NCBI GenBank assembly: GCA_902805545.1
Contig: CADCTD010000063.1
Coordinates: 1 to 64,000 of the forward strand
Length of the DNA stretch: 64,000 bases
DNA from: an uncultured Craurococcus sp.
GTDB lineage: Bacteria > Pseudomonadota > Alphaproteobacteria > Acetobacterales > Acetobacteraceae
Direction of reading: 5' to 3'
Shown: in pieces, positions 50,736 through 60,054 of the stretch
How positions within the stretch are numbered: position 1 is the first letter of the stretch
How the letters are laid out: every line of letters starts with the position of its first letter
Program-made: the position numbers and the translations under genes
The notes under the pieces: model-generated
The model's input: only the letters and a program-made list of their open reading frames with translations
Told to the model about the DNA's origin: nothing
Database searches by the model: none

Positions 50736-52043
50736 ATGGCGACATTCATCGAACTGGCGATCCTCCTCCTGCTGGTGGTGCTGAACGGGCTCTTCGCCAT
50801 GAGCGAGCTCGCCATCGTCTCCGCCCGGCGCGGCAGGCTGGCGGCGATGCAGCGGCGCGGCAGCATTGGGGCGGAGGCGGCGCTGGCGCTGGCCGAGGAC
50901 CCGCAGCGCTTCCTGCCGACGGTGCAGATCGGCATCAGCCTGGTCGGCATCCTGGCCGGCGTCTTCGGCGGCGCGCGGCTGGCCGGGCCGCTCGGCGAGG
51001 CGCTGTCGTCGATCCCGGGCTTCGAGCCCTTCGCCACCGAGGTGGCCTTCGCCCTGGTCGTCCTGCTGATCGCCTATGCCAACCTGATCATCGGCGAACT
51101 GGTGCCGAAGCAGCTCGCGCTCCGCGACCCGGAGCGGGTGGCGGTCGCCGTCGCCCGGCTGATGACGGTCCTGGCGCGGGTGACGGCGCCGATCGTCTGG
51201 GTGCTGAGCCTTTCCTCCAGCCTCGTCCTCCGGCTGTTCGGCCCGGCACCGGCCGGGGATCAGGCGGTGACCGAGGAGGAGGTGAAGGCGGTCGTCGCCG
51301 AGGGGGCGGAGGCCGGCGTGCTCGAGCACGAGGAGCGGCACATGATCGAGCGGGTGCTGCGCCTCGCCGACAAGCCGGTCCGGGCGCTGATGACGCCGCG
51401 CAACGACGTCGCCTGGCTCGACCGCAACGCCTCGCCGGCGGAGATCGCGGCGGCGCTCCGGGCGCAGGACGTGACGCGCTTCATCGTCGCCGAGCGGCGG
51501 ATCGACAATGTGGTCGGCGTGGTGGTGGCGAAGGACCTGCTCGACCAGGCGTTGGAGGGGGCGCCGCTCTCCCTGGCGCGCGTGCTGCGCCAGCCGCTGG
51601 TGCTGCCGGACAACCTCAACGCCCTCGATGCGCTGGACCGGATGCGCCACGACACCATCGGCATCGCGGTGGTGCTCGACGAATATGGCAGCTTCGAGGG
51701 CGTGGTGACGGCCTTCGACCTGCTGGAGGCGATCATCGGCGAGCTCGGCCCGGCAGAGACGCCGCAGGCGGCCGGCGACCCGGTGACGCGCAGCGACGGC
51801 AGCCTGCTGCTGGAGGGCAGCATGCCGAGCGACGAGCTGCGGGCGCGGCTCGACCTGCCGGAACTGCCCTACCAGGGCAGCTACCACACGGTGGCCGGGC
51901 TGATGCTGGCGCTGCTGCGGCGGGTGCCGAAGGAGGGGGACCGGATCGTCTGGGCCGGCTGGCGCTTCGAGATCGTCGACATGGATGGCCGGCGGGTCGA
52001 CAAGGTGCTGGCGACGCGGGAGGAGACGGTCGGGGCCGTGTGA
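50736..52043 (+). CDS. CNNM/CorC (HlyC/CorC) family membrane protein
   Basis: A 435-residue protein with a four-helix DUF21 domain (residues 1-190), a CBS pair (about 200-330, e.g. RALMTPRNDVAWLDR and TIGIAVVLDEYGSFEGVVT) and a C-terminal CorC_HlyC domain. The family exports Mg2+ or Co2+; the older hemolysin name is misleading. All three parts are complete. The gene ends 4 nt from the convergent gpt stop. Confidence 0.92.
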   Translation: MATFIELAILLLLVVLNGLFAMSELAIVSARRGRLAAMQRRGSIGAEAALALAEDPQRFLPTVQIGISLVGILAGVFGGARLAGPLGEALSSIPGFEPFATEVAFALVVLLIAYANLIIGELVPKQLALRDPERVAVAVARLMTVLARVTAPIVWVLSLSSSLVLRLFGPAPAGDQAVTEEEVKAVVAEGAEAGVLEHEERHMIERVLRLADKPVRALMTPRNDVAWLDRNASPAEIAAALRAQDVTRFIVAERRIDNVVGVVVAKDLLDQALEGAPLSLARVLRQPLVLPDNLNALDALDRMRHDTIGIAVVLDEYGSFEGVVTAFDLLEAIIGELGPAETPQAAGDPVTRSDGSLLLEGSMPSDELRARLDLPELPYQGSYHTVAGLMLALLRRVPKEGDRIVWAGWRFEIVDMDGRRVDKVLATREETVGAV

Positions 52044-52047
52044 CCGG

Positions 52048-52524
52048 CTACTTCCCGGCCTTCCGCGCGATCGGCGCGACGAACTGCGCCTCGGTGTCCC
52101 AGGGGAAGAGGATCCAGGTGTCCTGGCTTACCTCGGTGATGAAGGTGTCGACCAGCGGCTTGCCGGCCGGCTTGGCATAGACCGTCGCCAGATGGGCCCG
52201 CGGCAGCAGGGTGCGGACGACCTTGGCCGTGGTGCCGGTGTCGACCAGGTCGTCCACCACCAGCCAGCCTTCGCCATCGCCCGCGGCGACCGGCGCCTTG
52301 ATCACCTGCGGCTCGCCCATCGCCTCCTCGTCATAGGTGACGATGGAGACGGTCTCGAGCAGGCGGCATTCGAGCTCGCGGGCGACGATGGCGCCGGGGA
52401 TCATGCCGCCGCGGGTGATGGCGACGACTCCCTTGAAAGGTCCGCGTTCCATCAGCCGCCAGGCCAGCGCCTTGCTGTCGCGATGCAGCTGCTCCCAGCC
52501 GACGGTGTAGTATTTCTCGGCCAT
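52048..52524 (-). CDS. gpt: Xanthine (-guanine) phosphoribosyltransferase
   Basis: A 158-residue type I phosphoribosyltransferase. The PRPP loop is [13 protein letters not shown] (89-101), preceded by [16 protein letters not shown], the E. coli Gpt pattern, and the C-terminal DTWILFPWD matches the purine-binding hood. It salvages guanine and xanthine to GMP and XMP. The start overlaps the csaA stop by one base, an unusual pairing. Confidence 0.93.
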   Translation of the reverse strand: MAEKYYTVGWEQLHRDSKALAWRLMERGPFKGVVAITRGGMIPGAIVARELECRLLETVSIVTYDEEAMGEPQVIKAPVAAGDGEGWLVVDDLVDTGTTAKVVRTLLPRAHLATVYAKPAGKPLVDTFITEVSQDTWILFPWDTEAQFVAPIARKAGK

Positions 52525-52865
52525 CAGAACATCTTCCCGCCCTTGGGGACCGCAAGGTCGGGCTTCAGCAGGACGACGGCGCCGTTCTCGTCCGGCACGC
52601 CGAGCACCAGCACCTCGCTCAGCACGGGGCCGATCTGGCGGGGCGGGAAATTCACCACCGCCACCACCTGCCGGCCGATCAGCCGGTCCGGCGAGTAGTG
52701 CAGGGTGAGCTGGGCGGAGGAGCGCTTCACCCCGATCTCGCCGCCGAAATCGACCCAGAGCTTGATCGCCGGCTTGCGCGCCTCCGGGAAGGGCTGTGCA
52801 TCCGTGATGGTGCCGACGCGAATGTCGACCTTCTCGAAATCCGCATAGCTGATGGGCTCGCTCAT
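52524..52865 (-). CDS. csaA: CsaA-like tRNA-binding-domain protein
   Basis: A 113-residue single OB-fold protein. [14 protein letters not shown] is the usual opening, followed by [19 protein letters not shown] and [14 protein letters not shown], all typical of CsaA, a dimeric chaperone-like protein related to the tRNA-binding domain of MetRS. The start at 52865 ([10 protein letters not shown]) begins at the conserved domain. Co-translated with gpt. Confidence 0.9.
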   Translation of the reverse strand: MSEPISYADFEKVDIRVGTITDAQPFPEARKPAIKLWVDFGGEIGVKRSSAQLTLHYSPDRLIGRQVVAVVNFPPRQIGPVLSEVLVLGVPDENGAVVLLKPDLAVPKGGKMF

Positions 52866-52983
52866 GCGTTTGGAATAGCCCGGGCGGGATCGTCGGAGCA
52901 AGGCGGCTTGCCGAAGCCGGTGGCTGCGGCCAAAACGACATCCGACGGAAACGCCCCGAAAGAGCACAGGACGGACGAGCACC

Positions 52984-54609
52984 ATGAAGCGCGACTTCCA
53001 CGCCCCCGGCCGCAGCGCCGTCTATGGCACCCGCGGCATGGCGGCGACCTCCATGCCGATCGCCACCTTCACCGCGCTCGAGGTGCTCCAGCGGGGCGGC
53101 AATGCACTCGATGCGGCAATCGCCGCCGTCGCCGTGCTCGGCGTGGTGGAGCCGCAGAGCACGGGCATCGGCGGCGACTGCTTCTGCCTCTACGCCCCGG
53201 CCGGGACCGGCAAGGTCATTGCGCTGAACGGCTCAGGCCGGGCGCCGGCCGCCTCGACGCCGGAGGCGCTGCGCGCCCGCCAGGTCGACGCGCTGAGCCC
53301 GAACTCTCCCCATGCCGTCACCATCCCGACCGCGGTCTCGGCGTGGGAGCTGCTGAACAAGACCTATGGCCGGAAGGAGCTGGACGAGCTGCTGCGCCCG
53401 GCCATCCGCTGCGCCGAGGAGGGCTGGCCGGTCCATGCCCGGGTCGCGGCCGACTGGGCGGCGGCGGCGGACAAGCTGCGCGCCAACGAGGCTGCCTCGC
53501 GCCGCTTCCTGGTCGATGGCGCCGCGCCGCGCATCGGCCACCGCTTCGTCCAGCCGGAGCTCGGCCGGACGCTGCGGACGATCGCGGCCAAGGGGGCGCG
53601 CGGCTTCTACGAGGGCGAGGTCGCGGCCGACATGGTGGCGGCGCTGCAGGCGCTCGGCGGGCTGCATACCGAGGAGGATTTCGCCCGCAGCCTGCGCGGG
53701 GCGGAGTTCGTCGAGCCGATCAGGACCGCCTGGCGCGGAATGGAGGTCTACCAGTGCCCGCCCAATGGCTCGGGCCTGCATGTCCTCCAGCTGCTCGGCA
53801 TCCTCGAAGGCTTCGAGACGCCGGAGGCGGGGCCGGTCAGCGCCGAGCGCTACCACCGCCATATCGAGGCGGCGCGGCTGGTCTACCGCGACCGCGACGC
53901 CTTCCTCGCCGACCCGGCGCAGGTCGACGTGCCGGTCGAGGCGCTGACCGACCCGGCCTATCTCGCCCGGCTCCGCGGCCTGATCAGCGACGAGCGGGCG
54001 ATGAAGGTGATGCCGCCGGCCGGGACCAGCGACCTCGCGAAGCACAAGGACACGGTCTATCTCTGCGTCGTCGATGAGGAGGGCAATGCATGCTCCTTCA
54101 TCAACAGCCTCTTCGAGAGCTTCGGCAGCGGCATCCTCGCCGAGAAGTCGGGCGTCATGCTGCACAACCGCGGCTACGGCTTCCGCCTGCAGGAGGGGCA
54201 CCCGAACTGCATCGCACCCAACAAGCGGCCGATGCACACCATCATCCCGGGGATGGTGATGAAGGATGGCCCAAGGGGACTTGAAGCGATCATGCCCTAT
54301 GGCGTGATGGGCGGGCATTTCCAGCCGATGGGGCAGACGCTCTTCCTCACTAATCATTTTGAGTTCGGCCTCGACGTGCAGGAGGCGATCGACTGCCCGC
54401 GCCTCTTCCCCTCGCCGGCCAAGGGCGTGGTCGAGGTGGAGCGGAACATCCCCTCGACCGTGCTCGACCGGCTGAGCCGGCTCGGCCATGAGGTGTCGTT
54501 GATCGACAAGCCGCATGGCGGCGGCCAGGCGATCTTCATCGACCGCAAGGCGGGGCTGCTGGTGGGCGGCAGCGACCCGCGGAAGGATGGCTGCGCGTTG
54601 GGCTTCTAG
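52984..54609 (+). CDS. Gamma-glutamyltransferase family protein (cytoplasmic)
   Basis: A 541-residue Ntn hydrolase of the GGT family. It lacks a signal peptide, unlike the GGT at 33326. [13 protein letters not shown] is the large-subunit block; the expected processing site is at the Thr of [14 protein letters not shown] (about residue 356), and [14 protein letters not shown] and GGSDPRKDG follow. Similarity to cephalosporin acylase- and bacterial GGT-like amidases means the acyl group removed need not be glutamyl. First gene of a unit with a macrodomain protein (5-nt gap) and an amidase. Confidence 0.9.
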   Translation: MKRDFHAPGRSAVYGTRGMAATSMPIATFTALEVLQRGGNALDAAIAAVAVLGVVEPQSTGIGGDCFCLYAPAGTGKVIALNGSGRAPAASTPEALRARQVDALSPNSPHAVTIPTAVSAWELLNKTYGRKELDELLRPAIRCAEEGWPVHARVAADWAAAADKLRANEAASRRFLVDGAAPRIGHRFVQPELGRTLRTIAAKGARGFYEGEVAADMVAALQALGGLHTEEDFARSLRGAEFVEPIRTAWRGMEVYQCPPNGSGLHVLQLLGILEGFETPEAGPVSAERYHRHIEAARLVYRDRDAFLADPAQVDVPVEALTDPAYLARLRGLISDERAMKVMPPAGTSDLAKHKDTVYLCVVDEEGNACSFINSLFESFGSGILAEKSGVMLHNRGYGFRLQEGHPNCIAPNKRPMHTIIPGMVMKDGPRGLEAIMPYGVMGGHFQPMGQTLFLTNHFEFGLDVQEAIDCPRLFPSPAKGVVEVERNIPSTVLDRLSRLGHEVSLIDKPHGGGQAIFIDRKAGLLVGGSDPRKDGCALGF

Positions 54610-54614
54610 CCGCC

Positions 54615-55109
54615 ATGCGCGCGACCAAGGCGGACATCACCACCCTCGACGTCGATGCGGTGGTGACCGCGGCGAATGAGGGGCTGCGCGGCGGCGGGGG
54701 CGTCGATGGCGCCGTCCATCGCGCGGCGGGGCCGGAGCTTCTGGCCGCCTGCCGTGCGCTCGGCGGCTGCCCGACCGGGGAGGCGCGCATCACCCCGGGC
54801 TTCCGGCTGAAGGCGCGGCATGTCATCCATGCGGTCGGTCCGGTCTGGCGAGGCGGGACGGAGGGGGAGCCGGGGCTGCTGGCCTCCGCCTATCGGGCGA
54901 GCCTCGCGCTGCTCCGCGCAGGCGGGCATCGCTCCATCGCCTTCCCGGCCATCTCCACCGGCATCTATGGCTATCCACCCGAGCAGGCCGTCCGCATCGC
55001 CGTCGTCACGGTGCGGGAGGATCTGGTGGCGCATGGCCAGATCGAGGTGATCTTCGCCTGTTTCGACGACCGCACGCTGGCCCTCTACGAGAAGGAACTC
55101 GCCGGATGA
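54615..55109 (+). CDS. Macrodomain protein (O-acetyl-ADP-ribose deacetylase-like)
   Basis: A 164-residue macrodomain. [24 protein letters not shown] (in outline, about 16-39) holds the Asn and the glycine-rich ADP-ribose loop, and [12 protein letters not shown] the second phosphate loop, as in E. coli YmdB. These enzymes remove acetyl from O-acetyl-ADP-ribose or ADP-ribose from acidic residues. Its place between a GGT-like enzyme and an amidase (4-nt ATGA overlap) is unusual. I cannot say whether it acts on the same pathway. Confidence 0.92.
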   Translation: MRATKADITTLDVDAVVTAANEGLRGGGGVDGAVHRAAGPELLAACRALGGCPTGEARITPGFRLKARHVIHAVGPVWRGGTEGEPGLLASAYRASLALLRAGGHRSIAFPAISTGIYGYPPEQAVRIAVVTVREDLVAHGQIEVIFACFDDRTLALYEKELAG

Positions 55110-56602
55110 CCGAACCCTGCGACCTCAGCGCCCTTGAGGCGCGGCGGCTGATCGGCCGGAAGGCGCTCTCGCCCGTCGAGCTGCTGGAGAGCTGCCTCAG
55201 GCGGATCGACGAGGTGAACCCGGCGGTCAATGCCGTGGTCGCGCGCGATGACGAGGCGGCCCGCGCAGCGGCCCGCGCGGCCGAGGCGGCGGTGATGGGG
55301 GGCGAGCATCTGGGTGCGCTGCACGGGCTGCCGGTCGGCATCAAGGATCTGGAGGAGACCAGCGGGCTGCTGACCACCTATGGCAGCCCGATCTTCGCCG
55401 ATTTCGTTCCGAAGGAGGATTGCGGCATGGTGGCGCGCATCCGCGCCGCCGGCGGCATCGTCGTCGGCAAGACCAACACGCCGGAATTTGGCCTCGGCGC
55501 CAATACCCGCAACCGTGTGCATGGCGCGACGGGCAATGCCTTCGACAATACCCGCTCGGCGGCCGGCTCCTCCGGCGGTTCTGCCGTGGCGCTGGCGACG
55601 GGCATGGCGCCGCTCTGCTCCGGGTCGGATACCGGCGGGTCGCTGCGCAACCCGGCCGCCTTCAACGGCATCGTCGGCTACCGGCCGAGCCCGGGCCTGG
55701 TCTGCTCCGAGAAGCGGGCGCATGGCTGGTCGCCGCTGCCGGTGCTCGGGCCGATGGCGCGGGATGTGGGCGATGCCTGCCTGCTGCTGGCCGCCATGGC
55801 CTCCGACGATGCGCGGGACCCGCTGGCCTATACGCTGCATGCCCGGCCGGTGCGGGGGGAGGGGGCGCTGTTCAGCCCGCCACGAAGCCTGGATCCCTCC
55901 ACCCTGAAGCTCGCCTTCTCCGAGGATCTCGGCCAGGCGCCGACCGAGGGGGTGGTCCGTGAGGCTTTCCGGGCGCGCGTCGGCGCCATCGCGCCGCTCT
56001 TCGCCCGGGCAGAAGCCGCGCATCCCGACTGCGCCGGCGGGGACGAGGCCTTCGAGGTGCTGCGGGCGCAGGGCGTGCTGACCGCCCATGCCGAGAAGGC
56101 CCGCACCCGGCCGCAGGATTGCGGGCCGAATGTCATTGCCAATGTCGAGGAGGGGCTGCGCTACAGTCTCGAGGACGCGGCCCGGGCGGCGCAGATCCAG
56201 ACGCGCATCTACCGCGGCTTCCAGCACTTCTTCGAGGTGCATGACGTGCTGGTGACGCCGGCCATCACCATCAGCCCGCGCAACTGGCGGGAGCTCTATC
56301 CGAAGGAAATCGACGGCCAGCCGACGCGGACCTATTTCCACTGGCTGGCGCTGGCCTATTACGTGACGCTGACCGGCCATCCGGCGATCAGCCTGCCGAT
56401 GGGCCTCGATGCCCGGGGGATGCCCTTCGGGCTGCAGATCGTCGGGCCGCGGGGCGGCGATGCCTTCGTCCTCGGCGTCGCGGCGGCGATCGAGGCGGCC
56501 TGCCGCGGCGATGCGGTGCTCGGTCGGCCGGTGCCGGACCTGGCGGCGCTCCGCCAGGCCCCGCCGATCAGCGGGATGCCGGAATTCCGGACCTTCGGCT
56601 GA
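55106..56602 (+). CDS. Amidase (amidase signature family)
   Basis: A 498-residue amidase-signature protein. The Ser-cisSer-Lys triad is Lys80 (VGIKD), Ser155 (GSSGGSA) and Ser179 (TGGSLRNPA); spacings of 75 and 24 match the family. It hydrolyses an amide to acid and ammonia or amine; substrate unknown. It starts inside the macrodomain stop codon. The 3' end lies 3 nt from a convergent lipoprotein gene. Confidence 0.93.
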   Translation: MTEPCDLSALEARRLIGRKALSPVELLESCLRRIDEVNPAVNAVVARDDEAARAAARAAEAAVMGGEHLGALHGLPVGIKDLEETSGLLTTYGSPIFADFVPKEDCGMVARIRAAGGIVVGKTNTPEFGLGANTRNRVHGATGNAFDNTRSAAGSSGGSAVALATGMAPLCSGSDTGGSLRNPAAFNGIVGYRPSPGLVCSEKRAHGWSPLPVLGPMARDVGDACLLLAAMASDDARDPLAYTLHARPVRGEGALFSPPRSLDPSTLKLAFSEDLGQAPTEGVVREAFRARVGAIAPLFARAEAAHPDCAGGDEAFEVLRAQGVLTAHAEKARTRPQDCGPNVIANVEEGLRYSLEDAARAAQIQTRIYRGFQHFFEVHDVLVTPAITISPRNWRELYPKEIDGQPTRTYFHWLALAYYVTLTGHPAISLPMGLDARGMPFGLQIVGPRGGDAFVLGVAAAIEAACRGDAVLGRPVPDLAALRQAPPISGMPEFRTFG

Positions 56603-56605
56603 AGA

Positions 56606-56896
56606 CTACCAGCCGCGATAGGGGCGGCCATAGCCGCCGCCGTACCCGCCGCCGCCATACCCGGCGCCGTACCCGCCGCCATAGCCGTAGCGGGGCGGCG
56701 AGCGGTAGTAGCCGCGGTTGCCGTAATAGGGGCGCGGTTTGTCCGACGCCGCGCCGGCCGCCAGCGCCGCGGCCACGCCGACACCGGCGCCGAGCAGCGC
56801 GGTATTGCCCCAGTTGGTGGAGCCGTCCGGATTTTGGCAGCCGGCGAGCGTCAGGCTGGCGGCGAGCAGGGCGGCGGAAGCGAAACGATGGATCAT
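56606..56896 (-). CDS. Gly/Tyr-rich small lipoprotein
   Basis: A 96-residue protein: signal peptide and lipobox LAGC (Cys20), then a glycine-zipper-like GAGVGVAAALAAGA, then a C-terminal half made of repeated GGYG/GGG units with Tyr and Arg. It should be anchored to the outer membrane. Such GY-rich tails are seen in several envelope proteins of alphaproteobacteria without a defined function. AGGAGAA precedes the ATG at 56896. Confidence 0.8.
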   Translation of the reverse strand: MIHRFASAALLAASLTLAGCQNPDGSTNWGNTALLGAGVGVAAALAAGAASDKPRPYYGNRGYYRSPPRYGYGGGYGAGYGGGGYGGGYGRPYRGW

Positions 56897-56953
56897 GGCT
56901 TTCTCCTGCAGCCATGCCACCACAGCTTCACGGCGAGAGCGTGGCAGCCCTGT

Positions 56954-57208
56954 TCAATCCCGCGTGGCCGAGAAGGCGTTGAATGTCTGGAGCGTGTAGG
57001 TGTCCTTCACCCCGGGCACGGTCTGCAGCGTCTCGACCACGAAGAGGCCGATATCCTGGTCCGGCTCGAGATAGAATTTCCCCATCAGGTCGTACTGACC
57101 CGAGATGGAATGCATCTCGGAGAGCTCGGGAATGGTGTCCGCCATGGCGCGGGCGACGCGGTAGGCATGGCCCATCTCGCATTTGATCTGGACGAAAATG
57201 GCGCGCAT
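56954..57208 (-). CDS. Stand-alone Lrp/AsnC ligand-binding (RAM) domain protein
   Basis: An 84-residue protein that is only the RAM effector domain of Lrp/AsnC regulators: FVQIKCEMGHAYRVARAMA, SGQYDLMGKFYL and a final strand with VPGVKDTYTLQTF. No helix-turn-helix is present or visible upstream. Stand-alone RAM proteins bind small effectors and may modulate full-length Lrp proteins. AGAGGAGAG lies before the ATG. Confidence 0.9.
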   Translation of the reverse strand: MRAIFVQIKCEMGHAYRVARAMADTIPELSEMHSISGQYDLMGKFYLEPDQDIGLFVVETLQTVPGVKDTYTLQTFNAFSATRD

Positions 57209-57250
57209 CGGCCTCTCCTCTCGCGGGGTCGGCAGGGGTTGTAGCGCGCT

Positions 57251-58483
57251 TCACCCGTCTGCCCGAGTCCCCGGCTTCTCGCCCGGGCGAGGGGCAAGGC
57301 CGTAAGGGGCGGCCAGCGCCCAGACATGCGGAGGGATCATGGATTTCATCCGCGCCGGGACCTCGCGGCGGAGATGCAGCACCGTCTCCAGCGCTTTCAT
57401 CTCCAGCCGGGCGCGGGCGAATTCCAGGCCGCGTGGGCCGATCCGCGGCATCAGCCAGCCCATCACCGGGCGCAACCAGTCGGGCATCCGGCGTAGCGGC
57501 AGGCCGCCCGCCGCCCGCTCCAGATTGGCGAGGAAGCCGCGCACCGCGCCCTGGCGGCGCCCGGCGCTCCCCGGCGCGGCCAGCCGCAGCTCCTCGCCGA
57601 GCAGCCCGACCAGTTCCTCGCCGCGGGCATTGCGGACCAGGAGCCACTGCTCGCCCTGGCCGGCCATGTAGCCGACGGTCACGTCGGCCAGGACATTGGC
57701 ATAGTCGACGCAACTCCGGCAGGTGAGGGGGAAGAAGTCGGCGGGCAGGCGGGAGAGCGGGAGCTGGAGGAAGGGGATCGCCTTCACCCGGCCATCGGCG
57801 AAGCGCAGCTCGACATGGTAGTCGGCGCGGAATTCCAGGTAGGTGACGGTCGCCGGGTCCGCGGCCAGCAGGGCGAGGAATTGGTGGAAGCGCTCGGTCG
57901 TCGTGTTGTCCGAGCAGGGCGTGCCGATGACGTAGAGCCTCTCGAAGCCGAGCTCCGCCTCCAGGGCGCGCAGGGCATAGACCTGGCAGGGAATGCCAAT
58001 GACGGCGAGGCGCCTGTGGCCGGCGGCGCGGGCCGGCTCCAGCAGGGCGAGGAGCGGGGCATAGCCCATCCGCATGCCGCGGCATTCCGCCATGCCCTCC
58101 GGCCGGGTGACCAGTACCGGGACGGGGCGCCAGCGATCCTCCGGGTCGGGGGCCATGGTGAGGACGGCGTCGACGGCACCGGCCTCCAGCAACCGCTCCG
58201 CCATGCGGGTGGTGATGCCGGTCCATTGCGCGCCAGGCCGCGCCGGAGCGAGGCTGGCGCGAAGCATGCGGCGGAAGGGGCCGAAATGCAGCTCGTCCGG
58301 CCGGGCCGGGTCGCGCGGGCGGCCGTGGACGCGGGCCTCCAGCCCGGCATAGTCGGGGCGGATGAACTGGCAGGCGCGGCCGCAGGCGCCGGGGTCTGCG
58401 CTGCGGGAAATGCCGCAATCGGTGCAGAGGTTGCGCGGCACGGCAGCGCGGAGCGGGGGCCGGTGCAGGGCGCCTTGGTCCAT
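57251..58483 (-). CDS. BciB-like / F420 hydrogenase beta-subunit family Fe-S protein
   Basis: A 410-residue protein with an N-terminal cysteine set C20-x2-C23-x10-C34-x3-C38 and further Cys166, Cys190, Cys255 and Cys258. Blocks such as GAQWTGI (84-90), VIGIPCQVYALRALE, LYVIGTPCSDN and SCVDYANVLADVTVGYM follow the order I recall for BciB, the ferredoxin-dependent 3,8-divinyl chlorophyllide 8-vinyl reductase, and for FrhB-type proteins. If BciB, it would imply bacteriochlorophyll synthesis. No other pigment gene is in the window, so another flavin/Fe-S reductase of the family remains possible. Confidence 0.72.
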   Translation of the reverse strand: MDQGALHRPPLRAAVPRNLCTDCGISRSADPGACGRACQFIRPDYAGLEARVHGRPRDPARPDELHFGPFRRMLRASLAPARPGAQWTGITTRMAERLLEAGAVDAVLTMAPDPEDRWRPVPVLVTRPEGMAECRGMRMGYAPLLALLEPARAAGHRRLAVIGIPCQVYALRALEAELGFERLYVIGTPCSDNTTTERFHQFLALLAADPATVTYLEFRADYHVELRFADGRVKAIPFLQLPLSRLPADFFPLTCRSCVDYANVLADVTVGYMAGQGEQWLLVRNARGEELVGLLGEELRLAAPGSAGRRQGAVRGFLANLERAAGGLPLRRMPDWLRPVMGWLMPRIGPRGLEFARARLEMKALETVLHLRREVPARMKSMIPPHVWALAAPYGLAPRPGEKPGTRADG

Positions 58484-58652
58484 GGCCGGTTCTTCCCTTT
58501 GAGAAAGCTTCGGGTAAGCAGGCTAGGGCATTGCTTGCCCCAAGGGGAACGATCCGTCGAACCGGCGGGAGCGGCCGGATTCCTTGCGGGTCGCACCGCG
58601 ACAGGCTAGCACGCGGGCGACGGGGGACCCCACCTCTGATGGAGTGACGCTG

Positions 58653-59960
58653 ATGCGGGTAGCAGTTCTTGGTGCCGGCTATGTCGGCTTGGTCTCCGGC
58701 GCATGCTTTGCCGAGTTTGGCATCAATGTCTGCATCGTCGACACCGACCCGGCAAAGGTCGAGGCGCTGCAGCGCGGGGTGATCCCGATCTACGAGCCGG
58801 GCCTCGACAAGCTGGTGACCGAGAACCACGCGGACGGCCGGCTCAGCTTCACCACCAGCCTCGAGGAGGCGATGGAGGGCGCCGATTGCGTCTTCCTCGC
58901 CGTCGGCACGCCGTCGCGCCGCGGCGACGGCCATGCCGACCTGCAATATGTCTTCGCCGCCGCCGAGGGCGTGGCCCGGGCGGCGCGAAAGAACAACCTC
59001 GTCCTCGTCACCAAGTCGACCGTTCCGGTCGGGACGGGGCGGAAGGTCAAGGAGATCGTCGAGCGCGTCCGCCCGGACCTGACGATTCATGTCGCCAGCA
59101 ACCCGGAGTTCCTCCGCGAAGGCAATGCCATCGGCGACTTCATGCGCCCCGACCGCGTGGTGCTCGGCGCCGAGAGCGATGCGGCCTTCGCCGTGCTGCG
59201 CCGGCTGTACCGGCCGCTCTTCCTGATCGAGACGCCGATCGTCGCCACCAGCATCGAGACGGCGGAGCTGATCAAGTATGCGGCGAATGCTTTCCTCGCC
59301 ACCAAGATCACCTTCATCAACGAGATCGCCGACCTTTGCGAGAGGGTGGGCGCCGACGTGCACGACGTGGCGCGCGGCATGGGGCTCGACGGGCGGATCG
59401 GACGGAAATTCCTCCATGCCGGGCCGGGCTATGGCGGCAGCTGCTTCCCGAAGGACACGCTGGCGCTGGCGATGACGGCACGCGATGCCGGCTCGCCGGT
59501 GCGGCTGGTCGAGACGACGATCGCGGTGAACGATGCGCGTAAGGAGGCGATGGCGGACCGGATCATCGCGGCGCTCGGCGGCGACGTGGCGGGCAAGTCG
59601 ATCGGTATCCTCGGCGTGACCTTCAAGCCCGAGACGGACGACATGCGCGATGCGCCGAGCCTCGTTATCCTGCCGAAACTGGTGGCCGCCGGCGCCAAGG
59701 TGACGGTGCACGACCCGCAGCCGCACCAGGCGCGGCAGTCGCTGCCGGGCGCCGTCACCTTCGCGGCGACGCCGATGGAGGCGGTGAAGGATGCGGATGC
59801 CGTGGCGCTGCTCACGGAGTGGAACGAATATCGCTCCATGGCGCCGGAGCGGCTGCGCGGGGCGATGCGGGGCAAGGTGGTGCTCGACCTGCGCAATGCC
59901 TGGGACCCGGTCGCCATGCGCGAGGCGGGGCTCGACTACTCGGGCATCGGCCGCCCGTAA
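58653..59960 (+). CDS. ugd: UDP-glucose 6-dehydrogenase
   Basis: A 435-residue NAD-dependent dehydrogenase. GAGYVGLVSGACFAEFG is the Rossmann motif, Lys208 lies in LIKYAANAF, and the catalytic Cys264 is in GYGGSCFPKD; SIGILGVTFKPETDDMRDAPS is the second nucleotide-like domain. It makes UDP-glucuronate for surface polysaccharides or lipid modification. GGAG sits about 10 nt before the ATG. It follows a 169-bp divergent promoter region. Confidence 0.95.
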   Translation: MRVAVLGAGYVGLVSGACFAEFGINVCIVDTDPAKVEALQRGVIPIYEPGLDKLVTENHADGRLSFTTSLEEAMEGADCVFLAVGTPSRRGDGHADLQYVFAAAEGVARAARKNNLVLVTKSTVPVGTGRKVKEIVERVRPDLTIHVASNPEFLREGNAIGDFMRPDRVVLGAESDAAFAVLRRLYRPLFLIETPIVATSIETAELIKYAANAFLATKITFINEIADLCERVGADVHDVARGMGLDGRIGRKFLHAGPGYGGSCFPKDTLALAMTARDAGSPVRLVETTIAVNDARKEAMADRIIAALGGDVAGKSIGILGVTFKPETDDMRDAPSLVILPKLVAAGAKVTVHDPQPHQARQSLPGAVTFAATPMEAVKDADAVALLTEWNEYRSMAPERLRGAMRGKVVLDLRNAWDPVAMREAGLDYSGIGRP

Positions 59961-60054
59961 GCCCGGCTAATCGGTGCCGCTCTGCCCAAGGACCGGGCAG
60001 GGCGGTCGCCGGGTGGCGGGAAGGGGCTGGCACGCGCCTTGCTGCGTACCGGGC

